This document shows positions 1 through 7,554 of a DNA stretch of 11,670 nucleotides, piece after piece. This DNA comes from Bacteroidota bacterium (GTDB taxonomy: Bacteria; Bacteroidota; Bacteroidia; UKL13-3). Location: the NCBI GenBank assembly GCA_010027395.1, contig RGVD01000067.1, positions 1 through 11,670 on the forward strand, read 5' to 3'. Both the position numbers and the translations under genes were made by a program. The first letter of the stretch is position 1. Every line of letters starts with the position of its first letter. Below the pieces are notes generated by a model, which saw only the letters and a program-made list of their open reading frames with translations, had not been told where the DNA came from and made no database searches.

Positions 1-1
1 A

Positions 2-2329
2 CAGCTTGAAAAAGAGTATATCTATTTTTCATATAGTGCAGATGGTGTAGTGGCGGCAGGTCATTTCAGAGGAAGTTATAGAGATAACAAAGTATTCACT
101 ATTAAAAGATATTTTGATAAAATCGAGTTTATCGTGCAAAATACAGGCTTCTATTTCGACAAAAATAATCCTGTCAGCAAAGCTGCAAATGCCAATATTA
201 GTCCTGCTATTTTGGTCAATCAAAAAATTGTAGCTGAGGATGCTAAAAAAGGTGAAATATTGCTTGATGCAAGTTCAATATTCTTGAGTGAAAGCATGTC
301 TCAAGTTAAACCTTCTCCATTCTTTGGATTGCCTCCAGGTTTTCAAATGTTCTCATTGGGCGGACTTAGCCGCGAAAAAACCAAGTTTGTAAGTCTGAAA
401 AACTATGAAAAAAATACAGACATTGTTGTGGAATATGTGTATGATAATCCAATGCCTACTGTGGGCGGAGGCAAAGAAGTTACCGATGAAAGGGCTGTTA
501 GTATTTTCTTGCAACATTCAATAATTGAAGCACCTAAAAACAATTTCAAACCGCGCTTTGACGACCCTCGTATTGGCTATTTTAGTGAAGAAGTGGAAGA
601 TATGACTACAACAAATGCAGTAGCTTATCGTGATTTAATACATAGATGGAATCTGGTAAAAAAAGATTCGAATGATGCATTATCAGAGCCTGTTGAACCT
701 ATTGTGTGGTGGATTGAAAACACTACACCCCATGAATTTAGGACAACTATTAAAGAAGCAGGTGAAAAATGGAATTTAGCTTTTGAAAAAGCAGGTTTCA
801 AAAATGCTGTGATTATTAAAGAACAACCTGATACTGCGTCATGGGATGCGGGTGATATAAGATATAATGTATTACGTTGGACTAGCTCTCCACAGCCGCC
901 TTTTGGAGGTTATGGACCTAGTTTTGTTGACCCAAGAACAGGGCAAATATTAGGTGCTGATATCATGTTGGAATATATTTTTGTGACAAATAGATTGAAG
1001 CAAGAAGAACTATTTGATGCCAATACTAGTTTTGCTAAGCCTAATCCAATCAAATTTAACAACTATTGTGAAGCCAGCAACTACCTTCACCAAACTTCAT
1101 TGTTTGGTTTAAATGCATTACAAGCTAATGACATAAGCGATGTTGAGAAACGCGACTATATCAAACAATCATTATACTATTTAGTATTACATGAAATGGG
1201 CCATACCATGGGTTTGAATCATAATATGAAAGCCAGTCAAATGCTTAAACCTGCAATTATTCATAACAAAGAATTAACTAGAAAAATTGGTTTGACAGCA
1301 TCTGTAATGGACTATCCTGCAGTGAACTTAGCTTTAGATAAAAGTAAACAAGGTGATTATTTCACAACACGCCCAGGACCATATGATTTATGGGCAATAG
1401 AGTTTGGTTATTCTCAAGGGTTGAATGATGAGAATAAAGAAAAAGAGCGCATTGATAAAATACTTTCCCGCTCTTCAGATACACTGTTGATTTTTGGTAA
1501 TGATGCGGATGATATGCGTTCAACAGGCAGTGGTATTGACCCTAGAATCAATGTGAATGATATGAGTGGCGATGCTATTGGATATGGAATTGATCGAATC
1601 AAATTAGCAAATCAACTTTTCGGAAAACTAAAAAACAAATACAGCAAAACAGGCCAAAGCTATCAAGAACTTCGCATGGTATATGGAATGACCCAAAGTG
1701 AATATTTTAACCAAGTCAATGTTATTTCAAGATATATTGGTGGTGTATATGTTGACAGGAGTTTTATAGGACAAACAGGAGCAAGCAAACCATTAATTCC
1801 AGTTGAATATAAAGAGCAGAAAAGAGCTATGGAGGCTTTAAGTAATTTTGTTTTTGCTCCAAATGCATTTGCAGTTCAAAATGATTTGTATAACTATTTA
1901 CAAACACAAAGAAGAGGGTTTAACTTTTTTGGAACCAATGAAGACCCTAAAATTCATGCTCGAATTGTTTCATACCAAAGCATGATTCTATCTCACTTAC
2001 TTAATGCAACCACATTGAAAAGAATGACTGACTCTAGGCTTTATGGCAATAAATACAGTGTTTTAGAGATGATGAATGATTTAACAAAAGCATGTTTTGC
2101 CGCTGATGCATCTAATCCAAACACCTTTAGACAAAATCTCCATACGCTTTATACTGAAAGATTAATTTCTCTTTTCAAGTCAGGGGCTTATGATGCACAA
2201 GCACAAGCTGCAGCCTTGGCTCAATTAAAACAAATATTGAATTTTTGTAAATCAGGAAGTAAGGAGGAGGCAAAAGCCCATTATGCTAATTTAAAACTTA
2301 AGATAGATCAAGCATTGGCTTTGAAATAG
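2..2329 (+). CDS. Zinc-dependent metalloprotease, DUF5117/DUF4953 type (5'-truncated by window edge)
   Basis: The reading frame is open to the left edge. Codons upstream of the GTG at position 50 read QLEKEYIYFSYSADGV and continue without a stop, so that GTG is internal and the gene begins outside the window. About 775 residues are visible. The zinc site HEMGHTMGLNHN begins at visible residue 397 (nt 1190). It fits the metzincin-like HEXXHXXGXXH pattern, with three His ligands and a catalytic Glu. It is followed by a probable Met-turn, SVMDYP, at visible residues 434-439. The segments before it (WWIENTTPHEFR, GDIRYNVLRW, ADIMLEY) are typical of large Bacteroidota metalloproteases with DUF5117 then DUF4953 regions. 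Family members usually exceed 800 residues and are exported, so probably only the signal peptide and an N-terminal domain are missing. The natural substrate is unknown. The protein ends at TAG 2327-2329. No clear terminator follows, and the next gene converges on it. Confidence 0.9.
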   Translation, partial: QLEKEYIYFSYSADGVVAAGHFRGSYRDNKVFTIKRYFDKIEFIVQNTGFYFDKNNPVSKAANANISPAILVNQKIVAEDAKKGEILLDASSIFLSESMSQVKPSPFFGLPPGFQMFSLGGLSREKTKFVSLKNYEKNTDIVVEYVYDNPMPTVGGGKEVTDERAVSIFLQHSIIEAPKNNFKPRFDDPRIGYFSEEVEDMTTTNAVAYRDLIHRWNLVKKDSNDALSEPVEPIVWWIENTTPHEFRTTIKEAGEKWNLAFEKAGFKNAVIIKEQPDTASWDAGDIRYNVLRWTSSPQPPFGGYGPSFVDPRTGQILGADIMLEYIFVTNRLKQEELFDANTSFAKPNPIKFNNYCEASNYLHQTSLFGLNALQANDISDVEKRDYIKQSLYYLVLHEMGHTMGLNHNMKASQMLKPAIIHNKELTRKIGLTASVMDYPAVNLALDKSKQGDYFTTRPGPYDLWAIEFGYSQGLNDENKEKERIDKILSRSSDTLLIFGNDADDMRSTGSGIDPRINVNDMSGDAIGYGIDRIKLANQLFGKLKNKYSKTGQSYQELRMVYGMTQSEYFNQVNVISRYIGGVYVDRSFIGQTGASKPLIPVEYKEQKRAMEALSNFVFAPNAFAVQNDLYNYLQTQRRGFNFFGTNEDPKIHARIVSYQSMILSHLLNATTLKRMTDSRLYGNKYSVLEMMNDLTKACFAADASNPNTFRQNLHTLYTERLISLFKSGAYDAQAQAAALAQLKQILNFCKSGSKEEAKAHYANLKLKIDQALALK

Positions 2330-2474
2330 TAATTGAATAAGTTTAGCTATTTGAAAATCTTTCTTTTATATTGTTAACACAAGCCGAATTAAAAGATTTG
2401 TTGAATCAACATAAATGTAGCAAAAAAGCTAAACCACCGTCTTTGCAATTATTAAGAAAGAATATACTCACACA

Positions 2475-3242
2475 TCACTTGGTAGTTCTTTTGTTCAATC
2501 TTATTGTTGAAGATAAGTAACCGAAAGTGTTATTTGTAAATTGACTATAATCTGTTAAAAAGCCGATACTAAGTGTAGCTTTGTTTTTAAATTTAAACCT
2601 GAAAACGAAATTTGCCAGAGTCAGAAAATCTTTTTTATTGTCTCTATTGTATAAGTTAAAGTTATCGTAGTATGAATTATCAATAAGGATTTGCTCAGCA
2701 CCGATTTTCAACCATTTAAAAACACCAAAACTATATTGGAAATACAGAAACTCAGAACCAAATTTCGTAAAATCATCTTTGCTGTATATTAAACCAATAT
2801 TATTTTTAGGAGTACCAAAAGTATATGCTAATTGTTTATTAGCATAGTGTCCTTTATCAGAGGAAAAGGCAAAAGGCGATATCATAACACTAGCACTAAA
2901 ATGATGTAAGTACCCTAAGTCAAATCCACATCTCGGTATTAATAGTATCATAGGGGCAATTCCTGAACCATTTGCGCCACTTATTGGTACAACTACTCCC
3001 GCAACATTAAACTCAATAAACTTGGTAATCCCAACACCATAACTATTGATTAAAACAAAAGTGTTTGTGTAGTTTTTTTCTTTATTTTTAAGCCTAAATC
3101 CATTATAGAATATACCACTTCGGATATAAGTAGCATCATTTTCATAGTATGTTGTATCTAAGGATAGTTGCTTCTGTCCATAGGATATTGAGAACATGAA
3201 TATTAAACTTAAGAAAAAAAAACTTTTCACGATATGGCTCAC
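2475..3242 (-). CDS. Exported protein of unknown function, probable outer-membrane beta-barrel
   Basis: I do not recognise a named family. The N-terminus carries a signal peptide with a hydrophobic stretch (FFFLSLIFMFSISYGQ), consistent with cleavage before the Gln, as is common in Bacteroidota. The mature part, about 230 residues, alternates short hydrophobic and polar segments rich in Tyr, Phe, Asn and Gly (for example YGVGITKFIEFNVAGVV and FLYFQYSFGVFKWLKIG). That pattern suggests antiparallel strands of an outer-membrane barrel. The longest frame begins at GTG 3240-3242. A second GTG at 3228-3230 gives MKSFFFLSLIF, a more standard signal-peptide start, and I prefer it. The gene lies just beyond the terminator of the dipeptidyl-peptidase III gene, so it is probably transcribed from its own promoter in the roughly 30 nt upstream, although I see no convincing promoter match there. 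It converges on the metalloprotease gene. Confidence 0.72.
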   Translation of the reverse strand: MSHIVKSFFFLSLIFMFSISYGQKQLSLDTTYYENDATYIRSGIFYNGFRLKNKEKNYTNTFVLINSYGVGITKFIEFNVAGVVVPISGANGSGIAPMILLIPRCGFDLGYLHHFSASVMISPFAFSSDKGHYANKQLAYTFGTPKNNIGLIYSKDDFTKFGSEFLYFQYSFGVFKWLKIGAEQILIDNSYYDNFNLYNRDNKKDFLTLANFVFRFKFKNKATLSIGFLTDYSQFTNNTFGYLSSTIRLNKRTTK

Positions 3243-3267
3243 ATTTTACATTATTATAATGATAAAG

Positions 3268-3307
3268 AAAAAAAAATAGAGCCTTTTAGAAGGCTCTATT
3301 TTTTTTG
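3268..3307 (-). terminator. Rho-independent terminator after the dipeptidyl-peptidase III gene
   Basis: A hairpin with core TAGAGCCTT / AAGGCTCTA and loop TTAG (3286-3289) is flanked by an A-run (3268-3276) and a T-run (3299-3306). Including the A/T flanks, the stem pairs 3269-3285 with 3290-3306. On the minus strand the stem starts a few nt after the TAA of the peptidase gene at 3311 and is followed by a U-tract, as expected for an intrinsic terminator. The symmetric A- and T-runs would let it work in either direction, but no plus-strand gene ends here. Confidence 0.88.
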
Positions 3308-3310
3308 ACA

Positions 3311-5371
3311 CTAATTTTTTATTGGCAGTAAACCATATTTTTTGCCAAGTTCCAATTGGTTTTGTAAGAAATTGTTTGGATACTCCACTTTCACATCAGT
3401 CACTTTATCTCCATCCATAACAGCAGTTAATTTTGGTTGGATAAATCCTTTGTAAGGAGCCACATTAAGTTTATTAAAACGGTCTTTCACTTCTTTCAAT
3501 AATTCTTGATCTACCTTTACACCATAACCTTCTACCAATGCAGTTGCAGCTTTGAAGTCACCTTCAGATTTGATTCGTTGAATTTCTTTTAACAATTGAC
3601 CAAATAAGTTACGTAACTTTTCATAATCGTTAACTTTTACGTAAGTCTTACCATCACGTTTCACAAATTCTATCACATTGTCTTTTTTACCCATTTCATA
3701 AGCCCATTTAGCATTCAACTGACGGTTACGCATGTGAGCTTCTTCTAAGTTTTCACCTACATTCAAACGAGTTAATTGTGTAATCAAACCATTCATGATA
3801 TAACCATCATACTCAGCTTTACCACAATCAAGACTTGGCATAACACCCATGTCTACAAGCTTCTTGTCTAAAACATAGTATAAAGCCACCAAGTCAGCAC
3901 GCGCTTCTTCTAATGTACTTGCATAGTTTTTAAGCGTTTGATCAGGATCACCCACACCTTTATTTATTTGCCCGCTAGCATGTCCAATTACTTCATGCAT
4001 ATCTGTATGCAAATCGCCTGCTAATGCACCAAATTCTTTTGCTCTTGCAATTTGCGCTTCATTTTCAGCAAACTCTTTTAAAACAGGGCTCTTGGCTCCA
4101 ACTATATTGTATGAATGAACGATATTACCTAATGAAACTGACTTACTTCCATGTTTTTGACGAATCCAATTGGCATTTGGAAGATTGATTCCTATAGGTG
4201 TAGATTGAGCACTGGCTCCGGCTTCTTGAATAACGGTGATTACTTTTGCTGTAATACCTTTCACTTCTTTCTTTTTATGCTCAGGAGCTATTGGTGAATT
4301 GTCTTCAAACCATTGAGCCTCTTTAGCTATAGCTGCAATACGCTTAGTGGCTTCCATATCTTTTATTGAAACCACTGATTCGTAGCTAGCACGTTTGCCT
4401 ATGGCATCATCGTACACTTCAATAAATCCATTCACCACATCCAAACGAGAATCAACATCTGCTACCCAAGCAATATTGTATTCATCCCATTTTTTCAAAT
4501 CACCTGTTTTATAATATTCAACTAACAATTCAAGTGCTTTTTTCTGCTTGTCATTCTCAGCCACTTTCACAGCTTTTTCTAACCAATACACAATTTTCTC
4601 AATAGAAGCAGAGTACATCCCTCCTACTTTCCAAACTTGCTCAATTACCTTACCATCCACCTTAGTCATCTTGCTATTTAATCCCCATGAAATAGGCTCT
4701 GCATCGTCCTTTTTCATATGAGCATTATAGTAATCCTCCACTTCTTTTTGACTTACACCTTCATAAAAATTATTGGCAGAGGCCTTCACATTATCAATAC
4801 CTGAAGCCAAATCCACCTTCTTTCCTTCAAAATTTATATCATACATGATTGACTTCATGCTTGCCAAAAACTCATCAACTGATTTGCCTCCTAAAGGAAG
4901 TTTTGCAGCATCTGTTTTCTTAATTAATTCAGTGAAAAATTCAAAGCTACATTCAGGTACAAATTTCAAATTAGAATAATGGTGATGCATACCATTTGAG
5001 AAGAAAAAGCGTTTTGCATACTCTTCAAACTTTTTCCAATCATCGCTATCTTCATGCTTTGGATTGTCCTCATATATGGCTTCAATGGTTTTACGCACCA
5101 ATAAATTATTCTTATTATTTTGGTCATAAATAATATCACGACCTGCATTAGCTGCCTCGAATAAATAGTAGGCCAACTCTTTTTGCTGAGGGGTTAGTTC
5201 TTCAAAACCGGGTATTTCGTAACGTAAAACTTGCAAGTCTGCAAATCGATCGCATTCAACTTCAAAACTACTTTCAGTTTTGCCTTGTTCTTTGTTTTGA
5301 TTTGACGAACAACTGTACATCAAAGCTCCTGCACTTAATGTTGTAATCATCATGAATTGTTTTATTTTCAT
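3311..5371 (-). CDS. Dipeptidyl-peptidase III (M49) lipoprotein
   Basis: This is a zinc exopeptidase that releases dipeptides from the N-termini of oligopeptides. The M49 signature HExxGH is present as HEVIGH at residues 459-464. The second motif, EEARAD at 488-493, supplies the third zinc ligand, probably E489. The length of 686 residues matches bacterial DPP III; the Bacteroides thetaiotaomicron enzyme is of similar size and, from memory, carries HECLGH. The N-terminus is a lipoprotein signal with lipobox LMYSC and lipidation Cys21, followed by SSNQNKEQG. The protein is therefore predicted to be anchored to a membrane outside the cytoplasm, which fits a role in peptide scavenging. The start is ATG 5369-5371. 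A strong terminator follows the stop, so it looks monocistronic. Upstream, 93 nt separate it from the divergent DUF2400 gene, and that gap must hold both promoters. Confidence 0.95.
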   Translation of the reverse strand: MKIKQFMMITTLSAGALMYSCSSNQNKEQGKTESSFEVECDRFADLQVLRYEIPGFEELTPQQKELAYYLFEAANAGRDIIYDQNNKNNLLVRKTIEAIYEDNPKHEDSDDWKKFEEYAKRFFFSNGMHHHYSNLKFVPECSFEFFTELIKKTDAAKLPLGGKSVDEFLASMKSIMYDINFEGKKVDLASGIDNVKASANNFYEGVSQKEVEDYYNAHMKKDDAEPISWGLNSKMTKVDGKVIEQVWKVGGMYSASIEKIVYWLEKAVKVAENDKQKKALELLVEYYKTGDLKKWDEYNIAWVADVDSRLDVVNGFIEVYDDAIGKRASYESVVSIKDMEATKRIAAIAKEAQWFEDNSPIAPEHKKKEVKGITAKVITVIQEAGASAQSTPIGINLPNANWIRQKHGSKSVSLGNIVHSYNIVGAKSPVLKEFAENEAQIARAKEFGALAGDLHTDMHEVIGHASGQINKGVGDPDQTLKNYASTLEEARADLVALYYVLDKKLVDMGVMPSLDCGKAEYDGYIMNGLITQLTRLNVGENLEEAHMRNRQLNAKWAYEMGKKDNVIEFVKRDGKTYVKVNDYEKLRNLFGQLLKEIQRIKSEGDFKAATALVEGYGVKVDQELLKEVKDRFNKLNVAPYKGFIQPKLTAVMDGDKVTDVKVEYPNNFLQNQLELGKKYGLLPIKN

Positions 5372-5429
5372 TGTATTTAATGTTTCAGATTGGTATTCAA
5401 ATGAAACACAATGTTACCTAAAAACAAAA

Positions 5430-5437
5430 TAGATTTG
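5430..5437 (+). promoter_or_regulatory. Candidate Bacteroidota -7 promoter element for the DUF2400 gene
   Basis: TAGATTTG matches the Bacteroidota sigma-A -7 consensus TAnnTTTG at all fixed positions. It lies 27 nt upstream of the GTG start of the DUF2400 gene, inside the 93-nt divergent intergenic region. That would give a short leader of about 20 nt. I see no good TTTG-type -33 element at the usual spacing, and such an octamer occurs fairly often by chance in AT-rich DNA, so the call is tentative. Confidence 0.35.
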
Positions 5438-5464
5438 AAAGATGGCAATTCTTAAATTGCAGCT

Positions 5465-6241
5465 GTGAAAACAAGCAGTTTAAAAGCATTTTTAGACATA
5501 CAAGTTGAAAAATACAACCAAATTTCATTTATTGAAGATGATCCTATCTGTATTCCGCATCAATTCAACCTCAAACAAGACATTGAAATTATGGGTTTGT
5601 TTGCTTCAGTGTTTGCATGGGGTCAACGTAAAACGATCATAAACAAATGTAATGAATTATCTAATCGCATGGAGAATAGACCATACGATTTCATCCTGAA
5701 TCATCAAGATAATGACTTAAAAGGACTGTTAGGATTCAAACATAGAACCTTTACCGATACAGATTTATTGTACTTTGTATCTTTTTTAAATAAATGGTAC
5801 AAGAATAACGATAGTCTTGAGGCTGCATTTGCACAAAATATAAAATTATCTGATAAGAATATTGAAAAGGCTCTTTGTGGCTTTAGACATTTATTTGAAT
5901 CAAATGATGAATCTCCAAAAAGAACACTCAAACATATTTCAAGTCCCAATCAAAATTCAGCATGCAAGAGATTGTGCATGTATTTGCGATGGATGGTTAG
6001 AAAGGATGAAAGCACTGTGGACTTTGGTATTTGGAAGAATATTAAAACATCACAATTGGTTTGCCCTTTAGACTTACACGTACAAAGAACTGCAATTAAG
6101 CTAGGTTTATTACAACGAGAACAAAGCGATTGGAAAGCGGCAATAGAATTAACAGAAAACCTAAAACGATTTGATAAAAACGATCCAATTAAATACGATT
6201 TTGCTCTATTTGGATTGAGTATAATGCCTGACAAGGTATAA
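5465..6241 (+). CDS. TIGR02757/DUF2400 family protein
   Basis: This 258-residue protein has the hallmarks of the TIGR02757 (DUF2400) family: an N-terminal QFNLKQDIEIMGLFASVFAWGQR segment, a central SACKRLCMYLRWMVRKD, and a C-terminal CPLDLHVQRTAIKLGLL followed by YDFALFGLS. The family's biochemical role is not established as far as I know. The C-terminal segment resembles the HhH-GPD DNA glycosylase pattern VDTHxxR, so a DNA-related role is possible (see findings). The start is GTG 5465-5467. An in-frame TAA lies 12 nt upstream, and the first Met further in would remove conserved sequence. A small out-of-frame ATG reading frame (5445 onwards) ends at TGA 5466-5468, overlapping this GTG; it may be chance. 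The gene ends two nt before a perfect palindrome and converges on the ATPase gene. Confidence 0.88.
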   Translation: MKTSSLKAFLDIQVEKYNQISFIEDDPICIPHQFNLKQDIEIMGLFASVFAWGQRKTIINKCNELSNRMENRPYDFILNHQDNDLKGLLGFKHRTFTDTDLLYFVSFLNKWYKNNDSLEAAFAQNIKLSDKNIEKALCGFRHLFESNDESPKRTLKHISSPNQNSACKRLCMYLRWMVRKDESTVDFGIWKNIKTSQLVCPLDLHVQRTAIKLGLLQREQSDWKAAIELTENLKRFDKNDPIKYDFALFGLSIMPDKV

Positions 6242-6243
6242 AT

Positions 6244-6290
6244 ATTAATACCGATAATTGTCAGTTAAACTGACAATTATCGGTATTAAT
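6244..6290. repeat. Perfect 47-nt palindrome (left flank of ATPase cassette)
   Basis: Arms 6244-6266 and 6268-6290 are exact reverse complements around the single base A6267. The right half-site reads AACTGACAATTATCGG. The palindrome starts two nt after the DUF2400 stop and its last base is the first base of the complemented stop codon of the ATPase gene (6290-6292), so it fills the entire gap between two convergent genes. A long hairpin could form in RNA from either direction, but there is no proper U-tract on either side. It is related to the palindrome at 7491-7531 (28 of 33 core positions identical). Confidence 0.95.
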
Positions 6291-7471
6291 TATCTTAAAA
6301 TAAGAGGCAATATATCACTCAAAAATGCTGTCAATCCAACGACTTTCACTTGTTTATTAATTGCGTAAGCATCATCCGATGAAGGAGTAACTATAAAATT
6401 TTGCTTAGTGCCTAAATCCTTTATACTTTCAGTTAAACCACGAGAAACAGAAGGTGAAGTGGAGTACTTGATTTCGATACTAGCAATTGGTTTAATACCT
6501 TTAACCAAAATCAAATCAACCTCACTTCCATCGTGTGTTCTATAGTAATAGGGTTGAATGGTACGAGGCAACAATTGAATGATTTGTTCAATTACATAGC
6601 CCTCCCAAGAATTGCCAACAGCTGAATGATTGAATAATGTTTTTACATTATAAATATCTAATAAATAATGTAACAAGCCACTATCACGGATATATACCTT
6701 TGGACTTTTCACTAATCGCTTCTTAGAATTAATATGAAAAGGCATCAACTTTCTAACCATGTAGGCACCTTCAAGGTGGTCTAAGTATCGGTTTGTGGTG
6801 GTTTGACTAATATCTAAACCCTTTGCAAATGAGTTGGCATTCCAAATACCAGCATGATGATGAGCCAACATTCTCCATAATCGAAACATTACTTGTGGCG
6901 AAAATGAACTACCAAATAATGAATTTAAATCTCGTTCAACAAAAGTGCGAGCAAAGCCATCCATCCAAAGAAATTGCGCTTCATCATTCTTAGCCATATA
7001 AGAATCTGGAAAGCCACCTCGAAACCAATGCTTATTAAGTGTAGTACTTTTAATTGGCAACTCAGTTAAATTAAATGGGTATGCTTCGATGTAATATATA
7101 CGACCCGCTAATGACTCAGAAGCACCTTTAACCAACTCAGGTGTGGCAGAACCCAACAATAAAAACCTACCTGCTTTTTTCTTTTTATCAATAACGGATC
7201 GTAATACCGGAAATAAATCGGGCAATCGTTGCACTTCATCAATAATTAAATTAGCATCTTGATGTTGTGTTAGAAAAAATTCAATGTCATTAAACTTCCT
7301 TAAATCAGCAGGGCTTTCCAAATCAAAGTAATCAGCCTTAGCTTTCAATTGCTTTTGAATGGTAAGAGCCACAGTAGTTTTCCCACATTGACGTGGGCCA
7401 ACAAGCCCTACAGCAGGAAACTGCTTCAATAGTTTTTCAACTTGTGCTTCTGCAATTCGTTTAATTTTCAT
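6290..7471 (-). CDS. AAA ATPase with DUF4143 C-terminal PD-(D/E)XK-like domain
   Basis: This 393-residue protein has the usual architecture of AAA_14/DUF4143 ATPases. Walker A is GPRQCGKTT (residues 25-33, with K31 and T32). Walker B is NLIIDE (74-79). A sensor-like GSAT lies at 107-110, followed by ESLAGR (119-124) and the family-typical FNLTEL. A middle segment (about 195-240, including ISQTTTNRYLDHLE) looks like a winged helix. The C-terminal region has SEVDLIL (D319) and IEIK (E333, K335), with an upstream E290, which fits the PD-(D/E)XK nuclease-like core assigned to DUF4143. The length is normal and the start is ATG 7469-7471. The biological role of this family is poorly known, and it is often present in several variable copies per genome. 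The gene sits exactly between two related palindromes and separates the DUF2400 gene from hutU, so it looks like an accessory insertion. No partner gene, toxin or transposase lies beside it. Confidence 0.93.
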   Translation of the reverse strand: MKIKRIAEAQVEKLLKQFPAVGLVGPRQCGKTTVALTIQKQLKAKADYFDLESPADLRKFNDIEFFLTQHQDANLIIDEVQRLPDLFPVLRSVIDKKKKAGRFLLLGSATPELVKGASESLAGRIYYIEAYPFNLTELPIKSTTLNKHWFRGGFPDSYMAKNDEAQFLWMDGFARTFVERDLNSLFGSSFSPQVMFRLWRMLAHHHAGIWNANSFAKGLDISQTTTNRYLDHLEGAYMVRKLMPFHINSKKRLVKSPKVYIRDSGLLHYLLDIYNVKTLFNHSAVGNSWEGYVIEQIIQLLPRTIQPYYYRTHDGSEVDLILVKGIKPIASIEIKYSTSPSVSRGLTESIKDLGTKQNFIVTPSSDDAYAINKQVKVVGLTAFLSDILPLILR

Positions 7472-7490
7472 GGAACAAGTATAAATAAAA

Positions 7491-7531
7491 ATTCCCGAAA
7501 TTTGTCAATTCAACTGACAATTTTCGGGAAT
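7491..7531. repeat. Imperfect 41-nt palindrome (right flank of ATPase cassette; possible hutU terminator)
   Basis: Arms 7491-7510 and 7512-7531 pair around C7511 with two mismatches (7501/7521 and 7508/7514). The right half-site AACTGACAATTTTCGG differs from that of the left palindrome at one base. It lies 23 nt after the hutU stop and 19 nt before the ATPase start codon. On the minus strand the hairpin is followed by TTTTATTTAT, so it could terminate hutU transcription. It could equally be a protein-binding site in front of the ATPase gene. Confidence 0.92.
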
Positions 7532-7554
7532 AATTAGTTTAAATATTTCGCTCT

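Noticed and set aside
50..52. GTG as the start of the metalloprotease
   Set aside because: The same frame stays open to the left edge and encodes a plausible continuation, and no signal peptide follows this GTG. It is an internal Val codon.
2341..2434. Inverted repeat GTTTAGCT / AGCTAAAC in the gap after the metalloprotease
   Set aside because: The arms are only 8 nt and 78 nt apart with no U-tract, so this is not a credible terminator.
2371..2520. Short frame of about 47 codons from TTG, beginning LLTQAELKDLLNQ, between two convergent genes
   Set aside because: It has no clear start signal and overlaps the 3' end of the opposite gene. I recognise no family, and a frame of this length is expected by chance in AT-rich DNA.
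7476..7483. TATACTTG on the minus strand just before the ATPase start, a near match to the -7 promoter consensus
   Set aside because: It is only 4 nt from the ATG, which would put transcription start inside the coding region, and no -33 element is visible.
6244..7531. Classical insertion sequence with terminal inverted repeats
   Set aside because: Each flank is itself a palindrome, and the encoded protein is an AAA/DUF4143 ATPase with no recognisable DDE, HUH or serine/tyrosine recombinase motif. No target-site duplication could be defined in the AT-rich flanks.
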